NCBI RefSeq assembly: GCF_000764305.2
Contig: NW_025936006.1
Coordinates: 686,729 to 750,728 of the forward strand
DNA from: Hyalella azteca
Lineage: Eukaryota; Arthropoda; Malacostraca; Amphipoda; Hyalellidae
Direction: 5' to 3'
Length of the DNA: 64,000 nucleotides
Shown here: one piece after another, positions 51,001 to 61,325 of the stretch
How positions within the stretch are numbered: position 1 is the stretch's first letter
Layout: every line of letters starts with the position of its first letter
Notes under the pieces: generated by a model
The model's input: only the letters and a program-made list of their open reading frames with translations
Told to the model about the DNA's origin: nothing
Database searches by the model: none
Translations under genes and position numbers: made by a program

Positions 51001-54000
51001 CCCAAATGGCTCATCAACAACTGTATCCCAGGTTTGGAGGTTGATATTTGCTGTTCCCAGGATGCACCTGCAGACATTTAAAATGCAATGCCAGGCAGCC
51101 AGTTGGGCTCACACCAGTGGCTAGTTCTCCAAAGAGCAAGTACTTGGTAATTCCACTGTCCCGCATGTGATGCACATGATGGAGTCAAAGGACACAACGT
51201 TGGCACAGGAGGAGATGCAGAGGCTCATTGTGCCAGCTTGTTCCAAAACACATGTGTTTGTGACCCCGTCTTCCCATGTGACTTTGAGGATGCAGCAGAG
51301 CAGGGAAGTTGGAAGCACTCTACCCTATGTGGTATAATTAGGAACATGGTTTCCCATTCTACCATACGTAGTTTTCCTTTTTACTGTACCTGGTATAGGT
51401 TTCACTGCCATGCAGAAGAGTACTAAGGATGCATGTCTGGTACACTTTAAGCTTATAGTGTAGATCATCACCTGCTCGTTTGACCACACCCTTTTGTTCA
51501 GTCTGGCCATCACACCTGCCACTTAGGTATCTTCCTGTCAATCTCGCTATCAAGGGACAGGTTGTTGCTGATGGTGGAGCCCTAGTAGGTGAAATTTGAG
51601 CTGTTCACCAATTTGCAACTTTGAGTTGTTCACCGTCAATAGTGATAGATGGGGATGCTATAACGTCCTGACCCGTGACCTTGAGTCTCCTGATGCTGAT
51701 TGTCAGGCTGAACTCCCTGTAGGTGTGGGCAAGCATCCCATCAGCATTTAAAGATCCTCTTTAGTATGGGAAGAATCATCAGCAAAATGCAACTCTCTGA
51801 TGAGGACACTGTGGACCTTTGTTTTTGCTTCTATACAAGCCAAGTTGAAAAGTTTACCATTGCTTCTGGTATGTAGATGGATGCCCTCAGTGGAGTCTCT
51901 AAACGCAAACTTGAGCAACAGTAAGAAAAAGCTGCCAAAGAGAGTAGAGGCCAATACACAGCTCTACTTAACTCTGCTTTTGATACTAAAAAGTGCTGAG
52001 GTATTGACATCGTAGCTGACTACACCCTGCATGTCATTGTGGATTGTGGAAAGAGATAATGCTGAGAAGACAAGGGGGGTAACCTATCTTCACCAGAAAC
52101 AAGAACAGACCTCCCCAGCTGACAAGATTTAATTCTTTTTTAAGGTCAGTAAATGCAATCTACATAAGCCTCTGTTGCTCAGGCTCTCGACATTTCTCAT
52201 GCAGCGGCGCAAGGAGAAAATCATGTCTGCTTTGGACCTCAGGGCTCTGCAACCACATTTGAATTCCGGGTAAACGATATCAGCGAGGGCTTGTTGGCGG
52301 CTGACTGCCGCATGGGCAAAGACCTTGCCCACAATGCTGAGAGTGATATTCCTCTATCCCTCTGTAGTTGTTGTAGTCTCTATGATCTCCTTTATTTTTG
52401 TACAAAATGATAATCTTGGTGTTGCGCATGTCTTATAATGATTAATATAATATTAAAATATACCATAAAACAAAGTAATAAATTATCTTGCATGTGTAAC
52501 AATAGAAACACAAGAATATTAATGAGTGACCTCCGAGAGCAGCTGTTGACTAGGCCACTCTGAGGCAACAATTGTGAGAGGCTGGTGACCCTTGTCCGTG
52601 TAGAGCAAATGTTTTGGTGCTCTCGAGCCTGAAAACAAAATAAGCCCAAATAATAAATTTTAGTAACTACAATAAAAACACAAGCAGTAAACTCAATTTC
52701 AAGTTTATCCAAGATAAAGTTAAAGGCTCTAGCTGGAGTCTCAAGGGAATGCAAGGAGCCCTAAAACTGACACATCAATATACATTACTCAGTAATTAAA
52801 TATCTGTCTCCAAGAATTTGGGCCATTTGAGAGCCTTAGCAATGTAAACAGATTATATTCCACATACACACGATAATTGTCCTAAAAAGAAGCAAGAAAG
52901 AATGATTTCTTTAAACTAGCCTAAAGAATGAGCCATTAAAATTTAATGCAATATAAATAAGAGCAGAAGAATAATCTCAGATGCTATGGAGTATAGACTT
53001 ACCACCAATGCCATCACAAAATTCAGGGGATCTGATGTATGAAGAATGTACAGGTAACAGAAGCTGCAATAATGTTATTACAGCAATCATGAGCCATACT
53101 GAAGAGTGATGAAGGGAAGGAAGTGCATTACTTAGGACACTTTTGTATAAGCCAAGTTTTGAGCCATTATTGCTTGTCTTGATAAAGCAGCAGCAAAAAT
53201 AGCAGCAGCTCCTCAGCAAACAAAGCAACACCATCACCGCTTTACCATCCTGCAACAAAAATAAGCAGCTTTTACTTCAAACAATTTACTGCCTTCATGT
53301 GAAATTGGCCACACTTTGGTTACTTGTCCATCAATTACTAGAATATTTACTCACATGAGGTTTTCATGACTGATTGCAAAATTTTGTCTTTCTTTGGGTG
53401 TAAGTAAGTATGTTATGTTATTCCAAGCCGAATTTTTGTTTTATAATTTATGTTCATAAATTATTTTGATCATTAATGATTATCTATGGAATTTAGGAAA
53501 CATGATTTTTTAATAATATAAATTGATTATATTCACAATAAATTTAACATTTTGGGCACTTTACCTTCTAATTGTTCCTACAAATAATGTAACTTTTAAT
53601 AGTTTGGTTAAAATATGTCCAGGTCTCAAGAATAAATCACTTTCAATTCTTTGCAAAACATAAAAACACTTTGATTTGTGACTTGCCACACTAAGGCAAA
53701 CTTGGGTCTCATTATCATGGAAGCACATTAATCATATAATTTGTAGAATTTCACAAGCCCTTCCTGGAAATCATAAATTATCAATGTTTACAGTAATTTA
53801 AAATTTGTCACTTTGCAGCTGGAAAATTTCAGTACTAGCAAGTAGGAAAATTATAATTTAGTGCCATAGCCATAGTGCAACTATATAATTAATAAAAGAA
53901 ATGGCATTTGAGATTTTGGACCAATCAATGCTGCTTTAGGGGCCAGTCCACAGCAGTGATAGCACACTAGCACCACCTCTCAAGACACTACTGCTTTTGA

Positions 54001-57000
54001 CAGTGCCACAGTTTTTGATGACAGTTTGAATGACAGTGCCGACAAGGAGTGCTAACAAATCGACCGAAATTTACATTTTTTCGAATGAAAGGATTTATTG
54101 AAGTCAGGATTTGAGTCATTAAATGCCAAAAAAATATTAGGAATTTATATTTATGCATGGATTAAAAAGTGATCTGTGATCTGACTCCAAAAGATCTTGT
54201 TATAATAAGTAGTCAGTCATCATTTGTCAAGGATGAAAAACTGATTTACACTAATTATTTCATTATTTCACTCAAATTTTCAAGCTCCCCAAAGGTTGAC
54301 CATTGAGTTTATTTTGTCACTAGCAATGCTAAAATTTTGCCAAAGTGAAAATCAATTTCGCCTGGAAATGAGAGCTACAGACGGTAAACTAGCTACGAAA
54401 CGCGCTAGACTCAAAAATTTTAGAACTCACAAATCTATCAAACATAATTTCAACCACAAAAACTCCAAAACACAACGAAATCAAATCTCACATGGTCCGT
54501 TTACCCTATTACGTTCTGCATGTTCTTTTCATTTTGGCAGGAGGCAGGAGCATTGAAGTCCTACTGTGGAGTGTAGATTGCGGAAGTTGAAAATTTTATT
54601 AACCAACATGTTTGCAAAGTGCAAACCGCAATTTTTTCAATCAAACAAAAATTTATGACATTAGAGGCTGGCAACCTCTAATAGGCATATAGTGGCAAAC
54701 CAGAGCTTTTTTTGGAATCAGTTCATTTTTAATTTCCTCAGTAACTCAAGATTTAAACCAATTTCTTAAGTATGATAATGCTGGTATCCATGATACTTTA
54801 CTCAGTTTACTGGTCTACTTATAAGACTCAAAAATGAACTGGAGGGAGAATCTAAAAAATTTTCTGCTTTGCCACTATGGACTCACTCAGGCTGCCATAG
54901 TGGCAATTCTGGCAAAGCAGAGTTTTTTAGACTCTTCCTCAAGTTCATTTTTGAGTCCTATAAGTAGACCAGTAAAGTATCCTGGATACCAGGCATTATT
55001 ACCAGCATCATCAATCATCATACATAAGAAATTGGTTTAAATTTTGGGTAAATGATGAAATTAAAAATGAACTGATTCTAAAAAATCTCAGGTTTGTCAG
55101 TTGTCACTATGATTAGAGCTGCAAGATTTCATACCTACTGAAGTGAAATTATATATTAGACTTAGAGCCAGTGTGGAATTCTGTATAGGTAATATATTCT
55201 CATGTCAATATAAGAAAATGTATCGAAATACCAACCCTACCACCGCGTTACACCACCTTCCACTGCAATGAAAATTGACAAACTGAGCTCATTTGAAAAT
55301 CGCGCGTGGTTTGAAATCCAATCCCGTGTTGCCAATGACTAATCAAGTTAACTAGTCATTTATCTGTAGGCTATCGGACACAGTTTTGCAATGAATACGT
55401 TCTAGAATAAAAAAAAAACACATCCAGCTTCCTAAAAAATTCTCACAATTGGACATCACCCACAAAGTTTTCGATTTCACACAAAATTATGAGATAAACT
55501 TCAACTCTTTCACTGCATACATTCACATGGAGTTTTCTGTTTACTTCTCACAAGACGGTGTCACACACTTATGTTTTGGTTGTGTCTAGTTTGATTTCAC
55601 ATTAGACTTGATTCACATTCCATTCTGAGATTTAAATGATTGAAAGTTTTTTTTAAATTATAAAAACCTATTTATACGTTCCAGATTTGAATTTTTTGCC
55701 CTATTATGTTGAATTTATCTTGATAAATTGACTTCAAATTCTGAATGATTTCGTCTGCCATCCCGCATTTTCAAACGTTTTGTGTCTTTTAGAAAATTTT
55801 TGTTGTTTAATATGGGAAACTATTTCATTATAGAAAACATAGAGCACGTACGGTATAGTGCATTAATAATACAATTTAATTCAATAAAAATTAATTTTTA
55901 TTTAAAAAATATAATCAGATTTTTAATTCAACATTTTTCTAATAGAATTTAATTCTACAGCATGTACCATCTAGTGTATTAAATAATAAATTTTTATTTA
56001 GTAAAATTTAATTTTATTTAATTTTTTAATTTAATTTAATTCTACAGCTTCAACCGGTAAAAATGAGCATCATAGGAATCAAAGTAAAACGGTCATTCAT
56101 ACATCACAAATTGAATGACATTGGATGGATTTGATAGGTATTTTATTAATCCTGTTTATATATATAAGAACGGAAATGACGCTTCTATTTCAGAATGATA
56201 ATGGAAATGTTTCTACTATTTCAGAAACTTTTCTTGAATACACTTCCAAAAACTAAAGTTCTGTATTCAATGGAGTCTTTGAAATGACAAAATCATTTAA
56301 TTTAAAATTTTTAGCTATAAGAGTAAGATTGTCATTTGTCAATATGAGGAGCATTCATTCATCATTCCTGAGGAGCTGTAAGAAAAAATTCTTTGTTTTT
56401 TATGTAAAAGGATGTTTTTCAATTAAAAGAAATGCAATAATTGATTTTTGGAAATACGATGTTAAAATTAACGATCCGTATTAGAATTCAAAGTCGTTTT
56501 CATTCCTTTGATCAGAAGTTTTCGTTCGTTTGATCAGAAGTTTTTGTTAATTTGATCAGAAGTTTTTGTTTGTTTGATCAGAAACAGAAAAAGTTTTTGT
56601 TTGTTTGATCAGAAACAACATAATTATTCATTCTCTTGCATTAAGTATACAAACGATTAGTTAATTCCTAATTCGTATACAACCGTATACCTACGAATTA
56701 AGTAACGATTGATCATCCCGCTAGATCACCGTTAGCGGAAAAGAAGCAATTCAATTCAGTAGCACGTTAGCCCACGTGTTATGAAGTTCGTCTTGTCTGA
56801 ACTCTGAATTGCGTGTTTAGTGTGCATGATGAAAAACTCTGCCTAATGATTACTTAATCAAGTTAATGAAGTTTAGTTCATTGCAGTCAACTTAAGAGAC
56901 AAATTTTCAACTAGGCTAACTAATACTTTTTTATACCTAAGTCTAATTTTAATTGTTGAGTGATAGGTGCAGGTTTACTGTTAGAGCCACGATATTTCAG

Positions 57001-60000
57001 AAAAAATAGGACTTTTCCAGCCCTGCACTTAGTGCAGGGCTGGAAAAGTCCTATTTTGTCCATGGTCAGGAAGATGTGCCAGGTGCGCGGGAATTTATAT
57101 TGTCATTTTAACAACCTGCGCGGTGCGCCGTACTATGCCGGTAAAAAAATGCGCCGTGCGCCGACAGTGCCGTACTTTTAGAAAGCTAAAATAGTTTAAA
57201 TATGGACGCGCGGCAATGCAAATTATGTAATCACACTGTACCGTACACACAAACGTGTATCCGCACTGTGTTGTGGTTGGATACGAGTTAACTAGATTGC
57301 TACCGCGTCAACTCAGGACTCAGGTTCTAAGAGTCAGCACAGTAATGAATATTGATTCATAGATCACAATTCAATCGGACATGAATTACAGAACTAAAGA
57401 AGGCAACATGGCTTTAGATGTGCCATCGGTGCCTTCCAATGAATGACTGGACTGGTTGCGGCAAGTAGGATTACTAGGGTATGAACCTGTATGTCAACAG
57501 TATGATCCTGCATGCCAATGTTATGACTACATTTACATTACTGACATCCTCCCGGCCGGCAAAATCGACACGATCAATACCTAATAACAATGCGCGTAAA
57601 TGGACTATACAAATTAGGTCAATATGGCATAATTACAGAATGTAATTATGCTATGTGATACATAATATGAATATATATATTTGCAAGATAAGTCAATGGT
57701 CTGTCGTTTATTTTTGCTTCATTTTAGCAATAATGGTTTCCAAATNTTTGTTGAAGATCGCGCATAGTTGCGGGCATGTCAAAGCGGTCAGACTGCAGAC
57801 TGCTATTAAAACATGCTCAACTTACAGTAAAGACAATTTTTAATGTTGCCATTTGACTGTTTTAGGGTATAATTAGAGATTTGGGGTAACACGTGCATGG
57901 AGAATCATGAGAATGTAAATAAATTCCCGCCTCGTAAATGGCTTTTCATGGCTGAGATATGGAATTCACGGCTTGGTGAAATGGATCACGGCTCAAAGAA
58001 ATGGAATCACGACTGGCAAATCCATAAAACCACGGCTCAAAAAAATCCAGTTGCGGCTTGCCAAGTAGATATATTCCATGCCTGACTTAGTGCACTATAG
58101 TAGCTTTTAGTAGGAAATATAATAATAATGTATAATGGCAGTTTCCAATCATTATATAAAAAATTAATGACGTACCTAATAACTACGAGTCTACGAGGCT
58201 ATTTTGATCACGCTAGAGCCTGGACAGTTGGGTTCAGTTGAAATTTGTATAAAAAATGGCAAAGGCCGGCGCCCGGCGGCATAAGGCAAACCGCTAACGG
58301 TATGACGTCAGCTCGTAAGCTAAGGCGTACCTATGGCGTAACACCTATGAAGTCTAATCTAATATGCCAACTGCCAAACCGTTGTGAGTAAAAAACACCA
58401 ATTTATGAAATTTAATTGGTTCGGTTCTGGCATTGATCATTTAAAAACTTAGCATGGACTTGAAATATTGTTGTTTCACTCATCATCACGCCCACGGAAC
58501 GGCAGCAAAGCAAATCATGAAGTATGTTCAGACTTCAGAGTATCAGAGACTACCTATTACGCATGAGCCGATTTTTTTTTTTTTTTATAGTTGGTTTTGG
58601 AGGCTTCCAGTGCTTGTGCACTGCCCAGCCTGGTCTCTGTCACTCTTTTGATGAAAGACTATGTACAACGTACTCCAATGGATCAGAGATTTTCTAGTAG
58701 GTAGACGACAACGTGTCAATATTAACGGAACCGTGTCAGACTGGGCATCAGTGCGCAGTGGCGTGCCACAAGGAAACGTTCTTGGGCCTATTTTGTTCGT
58801 TGCTTTTATAAGTGATCTGCCAGAAGCAGTGTCCAGCGTGTGCTCCATGTATGCCGACGACACAAAAGTTTATAATTCAATGAAGGATGCGTCAAATAAA
58901 GCGCAACTACAAGACGATCTTGACAGTTTAGTTAACTGGGCTGATACGTGGAAGCTGCGGTTTAATGCTGACAAGTTTGAAGTACTTCACCTCGGAAAGA
59001 ACAATGAACAGCAACTTGAAAGAGACAAAAACTTAGTAGAGAGTGTTCTAAGACATGCAACAAGGATAATTTAGGGCTTGAAGGGTAAGTGTTATTTAGG
59101 AAGATTAGATTATTAAGCTCCCAAGCATCTGTATTCGACGACTGCATGGTGACCTCATTGACGTATACAAGTGTACTAATCGTTTGTACAAGATCAAAGA
59201 AAGATTACTTTAATATGAAACAAGAACAACACCAGGGGCCACGGCTATAAACTAAAAAAAGTGCGTTGCAACTCATCCAAGCGACAACATTTCTTCTCGC
59301 TTCGAGTCACCGACATGTGGAACAGCTTCCCTGGTGACATCGTTGGCGCTTCGAGTATGAACGCGTTCAAGAACAGACTAGATAAATCTATGGAGAAACG
59401 TTTGTTCACTTGAAATGCAAAGCACCATACAGACCTGGTAGAAGTCTAGTAGCTATTTCAAACTAACGTCAATTTTGAAGAGATCCAGTCAAAGGACTGG
59501 TTTTCAGATCTGCCACATCAGGCCTATTCTTCAGCGCCGACATCACTATGATATTATAGTTGTGCGTGAAGCACTATATGTTTATTCGAAGTGGCAGTGA
59601 TTGTGCGCGCTGTTAATGTGTCTCACTTTGTATACAGATTCAGCGTAGACCTCCAGGCGGGTGCTGATGTATTTATTGAAGCGATGCAGCTCGTAGTGGC
59701 ACAGGTAGTCGGGAGTGCTCGTCTGCAGTGGATATAGCTATTAATTTGCAAGACTACTTAATAAATATACATTATGCAGCCTACTAATTGGTAAGGCTAC
59801 TTAGCAAATATACAGCCTGCTAATTGGTAAGAATACTCGGCAAGGGCAAATGTACAGCCTACTAACTGGTAAGAATACTTAGCAAATATACAGCCTACTA
59901 ATTAGTAAGACTGCTCAGCAAATATACAGCCTTAACATAAATGTCATCACATTGTTTTTAAAAACACATTTCCAACGTTAATATTAGAGAACGTGATGTT

Positions 60001-60544
60001 TTGCTGTTTATGAATATTTGAGTTGAACCACGTCTTTCTTCAGTGCAGATGACACGTACAGAAATTCGCAGTTGATTATGAATGGAAAAATTCATGCTTA
60101 GATTTAAATAATGAAGCTGAAAGTAGAAAGCTGTAGTCAAACCTAGCATATAAGTAATACAATCAGCAGGAAATTATAATAATAATTCAGGCATTGACAG
60201 AATAGTACGGGAAAACCAAACAGGCCTTCAATAATAAAAAATGAAACTATCCACAAACTTATTAATTGCATGATGGAAAAAATCTCGGCAAGTGAAGCTT
60301 TGGATGAATGCAAGGAAGACCAACTGAAGTCAAACCTCAAGTTTGCAGGAAGGGAACGAGATGCTGGTGAAGTTGAACTCCTGCAGCAGCGCGGACGGGT
60401 GGTAGTGGAAGACGAGGACGGAGCGGTTGCCCGAGATACGCAGGTTGTTCCTCAGAAAGTCAGGGGTGAGGTTGTCACCCAGGTACGCAACTTGCACATA
60501 TAGTCCCTCCTCCTCAATCTGCTTGTGAAGAAAACCCCCTGTGT
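43335..60544 (-). CDS. VKR: Venus kinase receptor (receptor tyrosine kinase), exons complete but scrambled in this assembly
   Basis: Coding order by phase and domain: 53090-53003, 52628-52531, 50810-50695, 50134-50015, 49473-49331, 60544-60336, 59722-59627, 48046-47927, 47194-45310, 45016-43335. Every junction then matches in phase, giving 1518 residues from the ATG at 53090. Layout: signal peptide; residues about 45-335 resemble a type-2 periplasmic (OpuAC-like) binding fold; about 390-790 is a Venus flytrap ANF-receptor fold (KTVGIIGPACSD, PMISYGAEGAIFS, FRTIPEN); TM near 810-840; tyrosine kinase from GEGQFG at 882 with VAVK lysine 907, HRDLACRN at 1009 and DFG at 1029; a long Ser/Thr-rich tail follows. 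VKRs are invertebrate receptors; in mosquito one mediates ovary ecdysteroidogenic hormone signalling. The kinase looks catalytically intact. A LINE lies in one intron. Confidence 0.93.
45310..47194 (-). CDS. VKR: VKR exon 9: Venus flytrap, TM and kinase N-lobe
   Basis: 1885-nt exon. Contains the ANF-receptor ligand-binding fold, the TM stretch AIVMLCLLLFSVTAIFPVAC, and kinase motifs RRVGEGQFGVIYGGE, IAVAVKTLKPNS and EANLMRTLQHENLVRFIGVC. Confidence 0.97.
47700..47920 (-). repeat. About 51-bp minisatellite beside the VKR exon 8 donor
   Basis: Four copies of a unit containing cccgtgccccgtaatagatt. The first unit starts 6 bp inside the intron (gtaggtTACGGGGCACGG). Confidence 0.9.
47927..48046 (-). 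CDS. VKR: VKR exon 8, end of OpuAC-like module
   Basis: Exactly 40 codons, phase 0 at both ends, donor gtaggt. Encodes VVERLAPGAHEFSSLLAEYS and SSIACEWLQKN, followed in the next exon by NDWKNW. This A-x-x-W-L-x-x-N...W pattern is the usual end of OpuAC domains. Confidence 0.9.
48283..48876 (+). mobile_element. CR1-like LINE, 5' part of reverse transcriptase, broken at an assembly junction
   Basis: Decayed plus-strand reading SLGNYRPVS, QYGFIAGRSCTTNLVSTLND, YLDFAKAFDSVPHERLLRKV, VLQWIRDFLVGRRQRVNING. It stops abruptly at the adapter at 48877. The next reverse transcriptase motifs appear at 58752. Confidence 0.88.
48877..48914. other. Nextera/Tn5 mate-pair junction adapter (artefact)
   Basis: CTGTCTCTTATACACATCT (48877-48895) is directly followed by AGATGTGTATAAGAGACAG (48896-48914). 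These are the two Tn5 mosaic ends joined head to head, as left by circularised Nextera mate-pair libraries. Translated, it gives the well-known contaminant peptide VSYTHLDVYKRQ. This is not biological sequence. Confidence 0.98.
48915..49005 (+). repeat. Minisatellite fragment after the adapter
   Basis: About two copies of a unit starting gagtggcgcagacagc. It resembles the unit at 61165-61325, gagtggcacatacagc, which supports a misplaced join. Confidence 0.7.
49331..49473 (-). CDS. VKR: VKR exon 5
   Basis: Encodes YLGTGGRFGWFLPAEMIENK and HWRVYTNKINPALKTFYRSK. Ends phase 1 (GAA G), which fits the exon at 60544 and not the next exon in the assembly (48046, phase 0). Confidence 0.92.
49615..50035 (-). 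repeat. VKR: 35-bp minisatellite copying the VKR exon 4 boundary
   Basis: About 11-12 copies. On the minus strand each contains TTGACCAATACAACACCGTC plus AG, then gtaaatacaatac: exon end plus donor. Minor variants change one or two bases per copy. Confidence 0.95.
50015..50134 (-). CDS. VKR: VKR exon 4
   Basis: Encodes CMEKYQALRPGNSRALMMDL and AWSSPAHVGILDQYNTV. Its last 22 bases and the donor are copied about 11 times in the minisatellite next to it. Confidence 0.92.
50695..50810 (-). CDS. VKR: VKR exon 3
   Basis: Encodes VVAVLLRQMMGYRDVEVFTC, then NETDNSSLSVLLNSPLQR. The donor gtcagt is chosen because only it gives phase 2. Confidence 0.85.
51050..52430 (-). mobile_element. Degraded LINE reverse transcriptase in a VKR intron
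   Basis: Minus-strand fragments in several frames: DMIFSLRRCMRN, LFGSFFLLLLKFAFRDSTEG, LHTRSNGKLFNLACIEAKTK, LIRELHFADDS (catalytic FADD), MARLNKRVWSN and YQTCILSTLLHGSETYT. The order fits a non-LTR endonuclease/reverse transcriptase ORF2 read right to left. Many frameshifts. Confidence 0.85.
52531..52628 (-). CDS. VKR: VKR exon 2, start of OpuAC-like module
   Basis: Encodes HQPLTIVASEWPSQQLLSE, like the first strand and helix of betaine-binding proteins. Phase 1 in, phase 0 out. Confidence 0.9.
53003..53249 (-). CDS. VKR: VKR first coding exon with signal peptide
   Basis: Donor gtaagt, phase 1. The in-frame ATG at 53090 gives MIAVITLLQLLLPVHSS, a good signal peptide. A second in-frame ATG at 53234 would add 48 residues beginning MVLLCLLRSC, also hydrophobic. 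I prefer 53090. An acceptor-like ttgttgcag at 53250 suggests a 5' UTR exon upstream. Confidence 0.75.
53260..54290. other. VKR: VKR upstream region, nothing recognised
   Basis: AT-rich. It should contain the VKR 5' UTR and promoter; no element could be defined. Confidence 0.35.
54560..55170 (+). mobile_element. hAT-like copy C with two MITEs inserted as a palindrome
   Basis: Segments at 54580-54665 (ttgcggaagttgaaaatttt) and 55115-55160 (agatttcatacctactgaa) match copy A at 21190-21300. Between them, 54687-54887 and 54893-55110 are inverted copies of the MITE that sits at 20679-20860, giving a large palindrome with a 5-bp centre. Confidence 0.8.
55200..56490. other. Very AT-rich stretch, no gene
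   Basis: Contains runs of ttaattttatttaa-type sequence at 55860-56045. A 66-codon ORF at 56284 is probably chance. Confidence 0.4.
56505..56615 (+). repeat. About 20-bp tandem repeat
   Basis: Five copies of tttgatcagaagtttttgtt with small changes. Confidence 0.85.
57003..57057. repeat. Perfect palindrome with 26-bp arms
   Basis: Arms 57003-57028 and 57032-57057 with a 3-bp tta centre. It is formed by two hAT-like ends facing outwards from a shared point; the right half is the end of copy B. Confidence 0.92.
57035..58084 (-). mobile_element. Non-autonomous hAT-like element, copy B
   Basis: Flanked by perfect 8-bp direct repeats ACTTAGTG (57027-57034 and 58085-58092). Ends are CAGGGCTGGAA and the complement of CAGGCATGGAA. 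The right 340 bp are the inverted equivalent of copy A (gccgtgaattcc/gagccgtga motifs). It carries an unknown base at 57746. Confidence 0.88.
58667..59450 (+). mobile_element. CR1-like LINE, 3' part, displaced partner of the 48.3-kb fragment
   Basis: Reads VRSGVPQGNVLGPILFVAFI, SMYADDTKVYNSMKDASN and LVNWADTWKLRFNADKFEVL, then decays into RCNSSKRQHFFSLRVTDMWN-like sequence. The first 85 bp (58667-58751) are identical to 48792-48876, so both pieces come from one LINE copy. Confidence 0.88.
59627..59722 (-). CDS. VKR: VKR exon 7, displaced in this assembly
   Basis: Encodes TSTPDYLCHYELHRFNKYIS and TRLEVYAESVYK, phase 0 at both ends, acceptor ccactgcag, donor gtgaga. It joins in frame to VVERLAPGAHEF of the exon at 48046. 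Confidence 0.88.
59745..59940 (-). repeat. About 39-bp minisatellite near the VKR exon 7 acceptor
   Basis: About five copies of a unit containing cagcctactaattggtaaga. It begins roughly 20-40 bp upstream of the acceptor. Confidence 0.85.
60336..60544 (-). CDS. VKR: VKR exon 6, displaced in this assembly
   Basis: Encodes DTGGFLHKQIEEEGLYVQVA, then NRSVLVFHYHPSALLQEFNF. Starts phase 1 and ends phase 0. The FHYHPSALL segment matches the middle-to-late part of the OpuAC-like fold, so it belongs after exon 5. Confidence 0.88.
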
Positions 60545-61164
60545 CTGTAAGCAATGCAAATTCAAATTTAAATTCATACAATTTGTGCGAGCGGTAAACC
60601 GGCAGCATCTGATAGTTTTCATAGGTGGGTAGCTTAGAGTACATAAATGTTTTGAACGGCTAAAATTAGGAATAGAAGGTACAATATGAGCTTTGGTTAA
60701 ATTTATTCCTGAAGTGAAAGTTATTAGCCATCAATAAATACACAAGAACAAATTTTGGCAAATTAATTTGGGAATTTAGTCGAGTAGTCGCCAAGCAGCA
60801 GTGACTTCGGTGGTGTTAACAGTGATGTAGTGATAGTTCTTTTCACAATTCCCCTACGAGGCTCAATGAGTTTGCCACTAAGTGTAAGAAGATACCAAGT
60901 CCTAGGTAATGTTAAAACAAAAGCAAATAACATGTTGGTCGTTTCTAATTAAATGTCAGCATAAGGGTCGAGGCGATCCTCGAGGGATAGCTTCAACTAT
61001 ACACAGGAAGGTAAGACAGGAAAACTATCCAACTGCCAACCAATCATTATCACTTATTTAGCTTAAGCCTCCGATTGATACACAATTAAATAGGAAAAGA
61101 TGTACGGGCAGCAGCTTTCACAAAGAGCCGCTCTGAAAGAAGCCTTCCTGATGTAGCTTCGGAA

Positions 61165-61325
61165 GTAACTGGTGAGAACTGGCTACAGAGTGGCACATAC
61201 AGCGCCAGGCACTCGCCACTACTGGCTACAGAGTGGCACATACAGCGCCAGGCACTCGCCACTACTGGCTACAGAGTGGCACACACAGCGTCAGCCACTC
61301 GCCACTACTGGCTACAGAGTGGCAC
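61165..61325 (+). repeat. 43-bp minisatellite
   Basis: Three to four copies of a unit containing ctggctacagagtggcacat. Similar to the repeat just after the adapter at 48915. Confidence 0.9.

Noticed and set aside
43335..60544. True biological exon scrambling or a trans-spliced VKR
   Set aside because: The adapter at the predicted break and the duplicated 85-bp LINE overlap make misassembly the simpler explanation.
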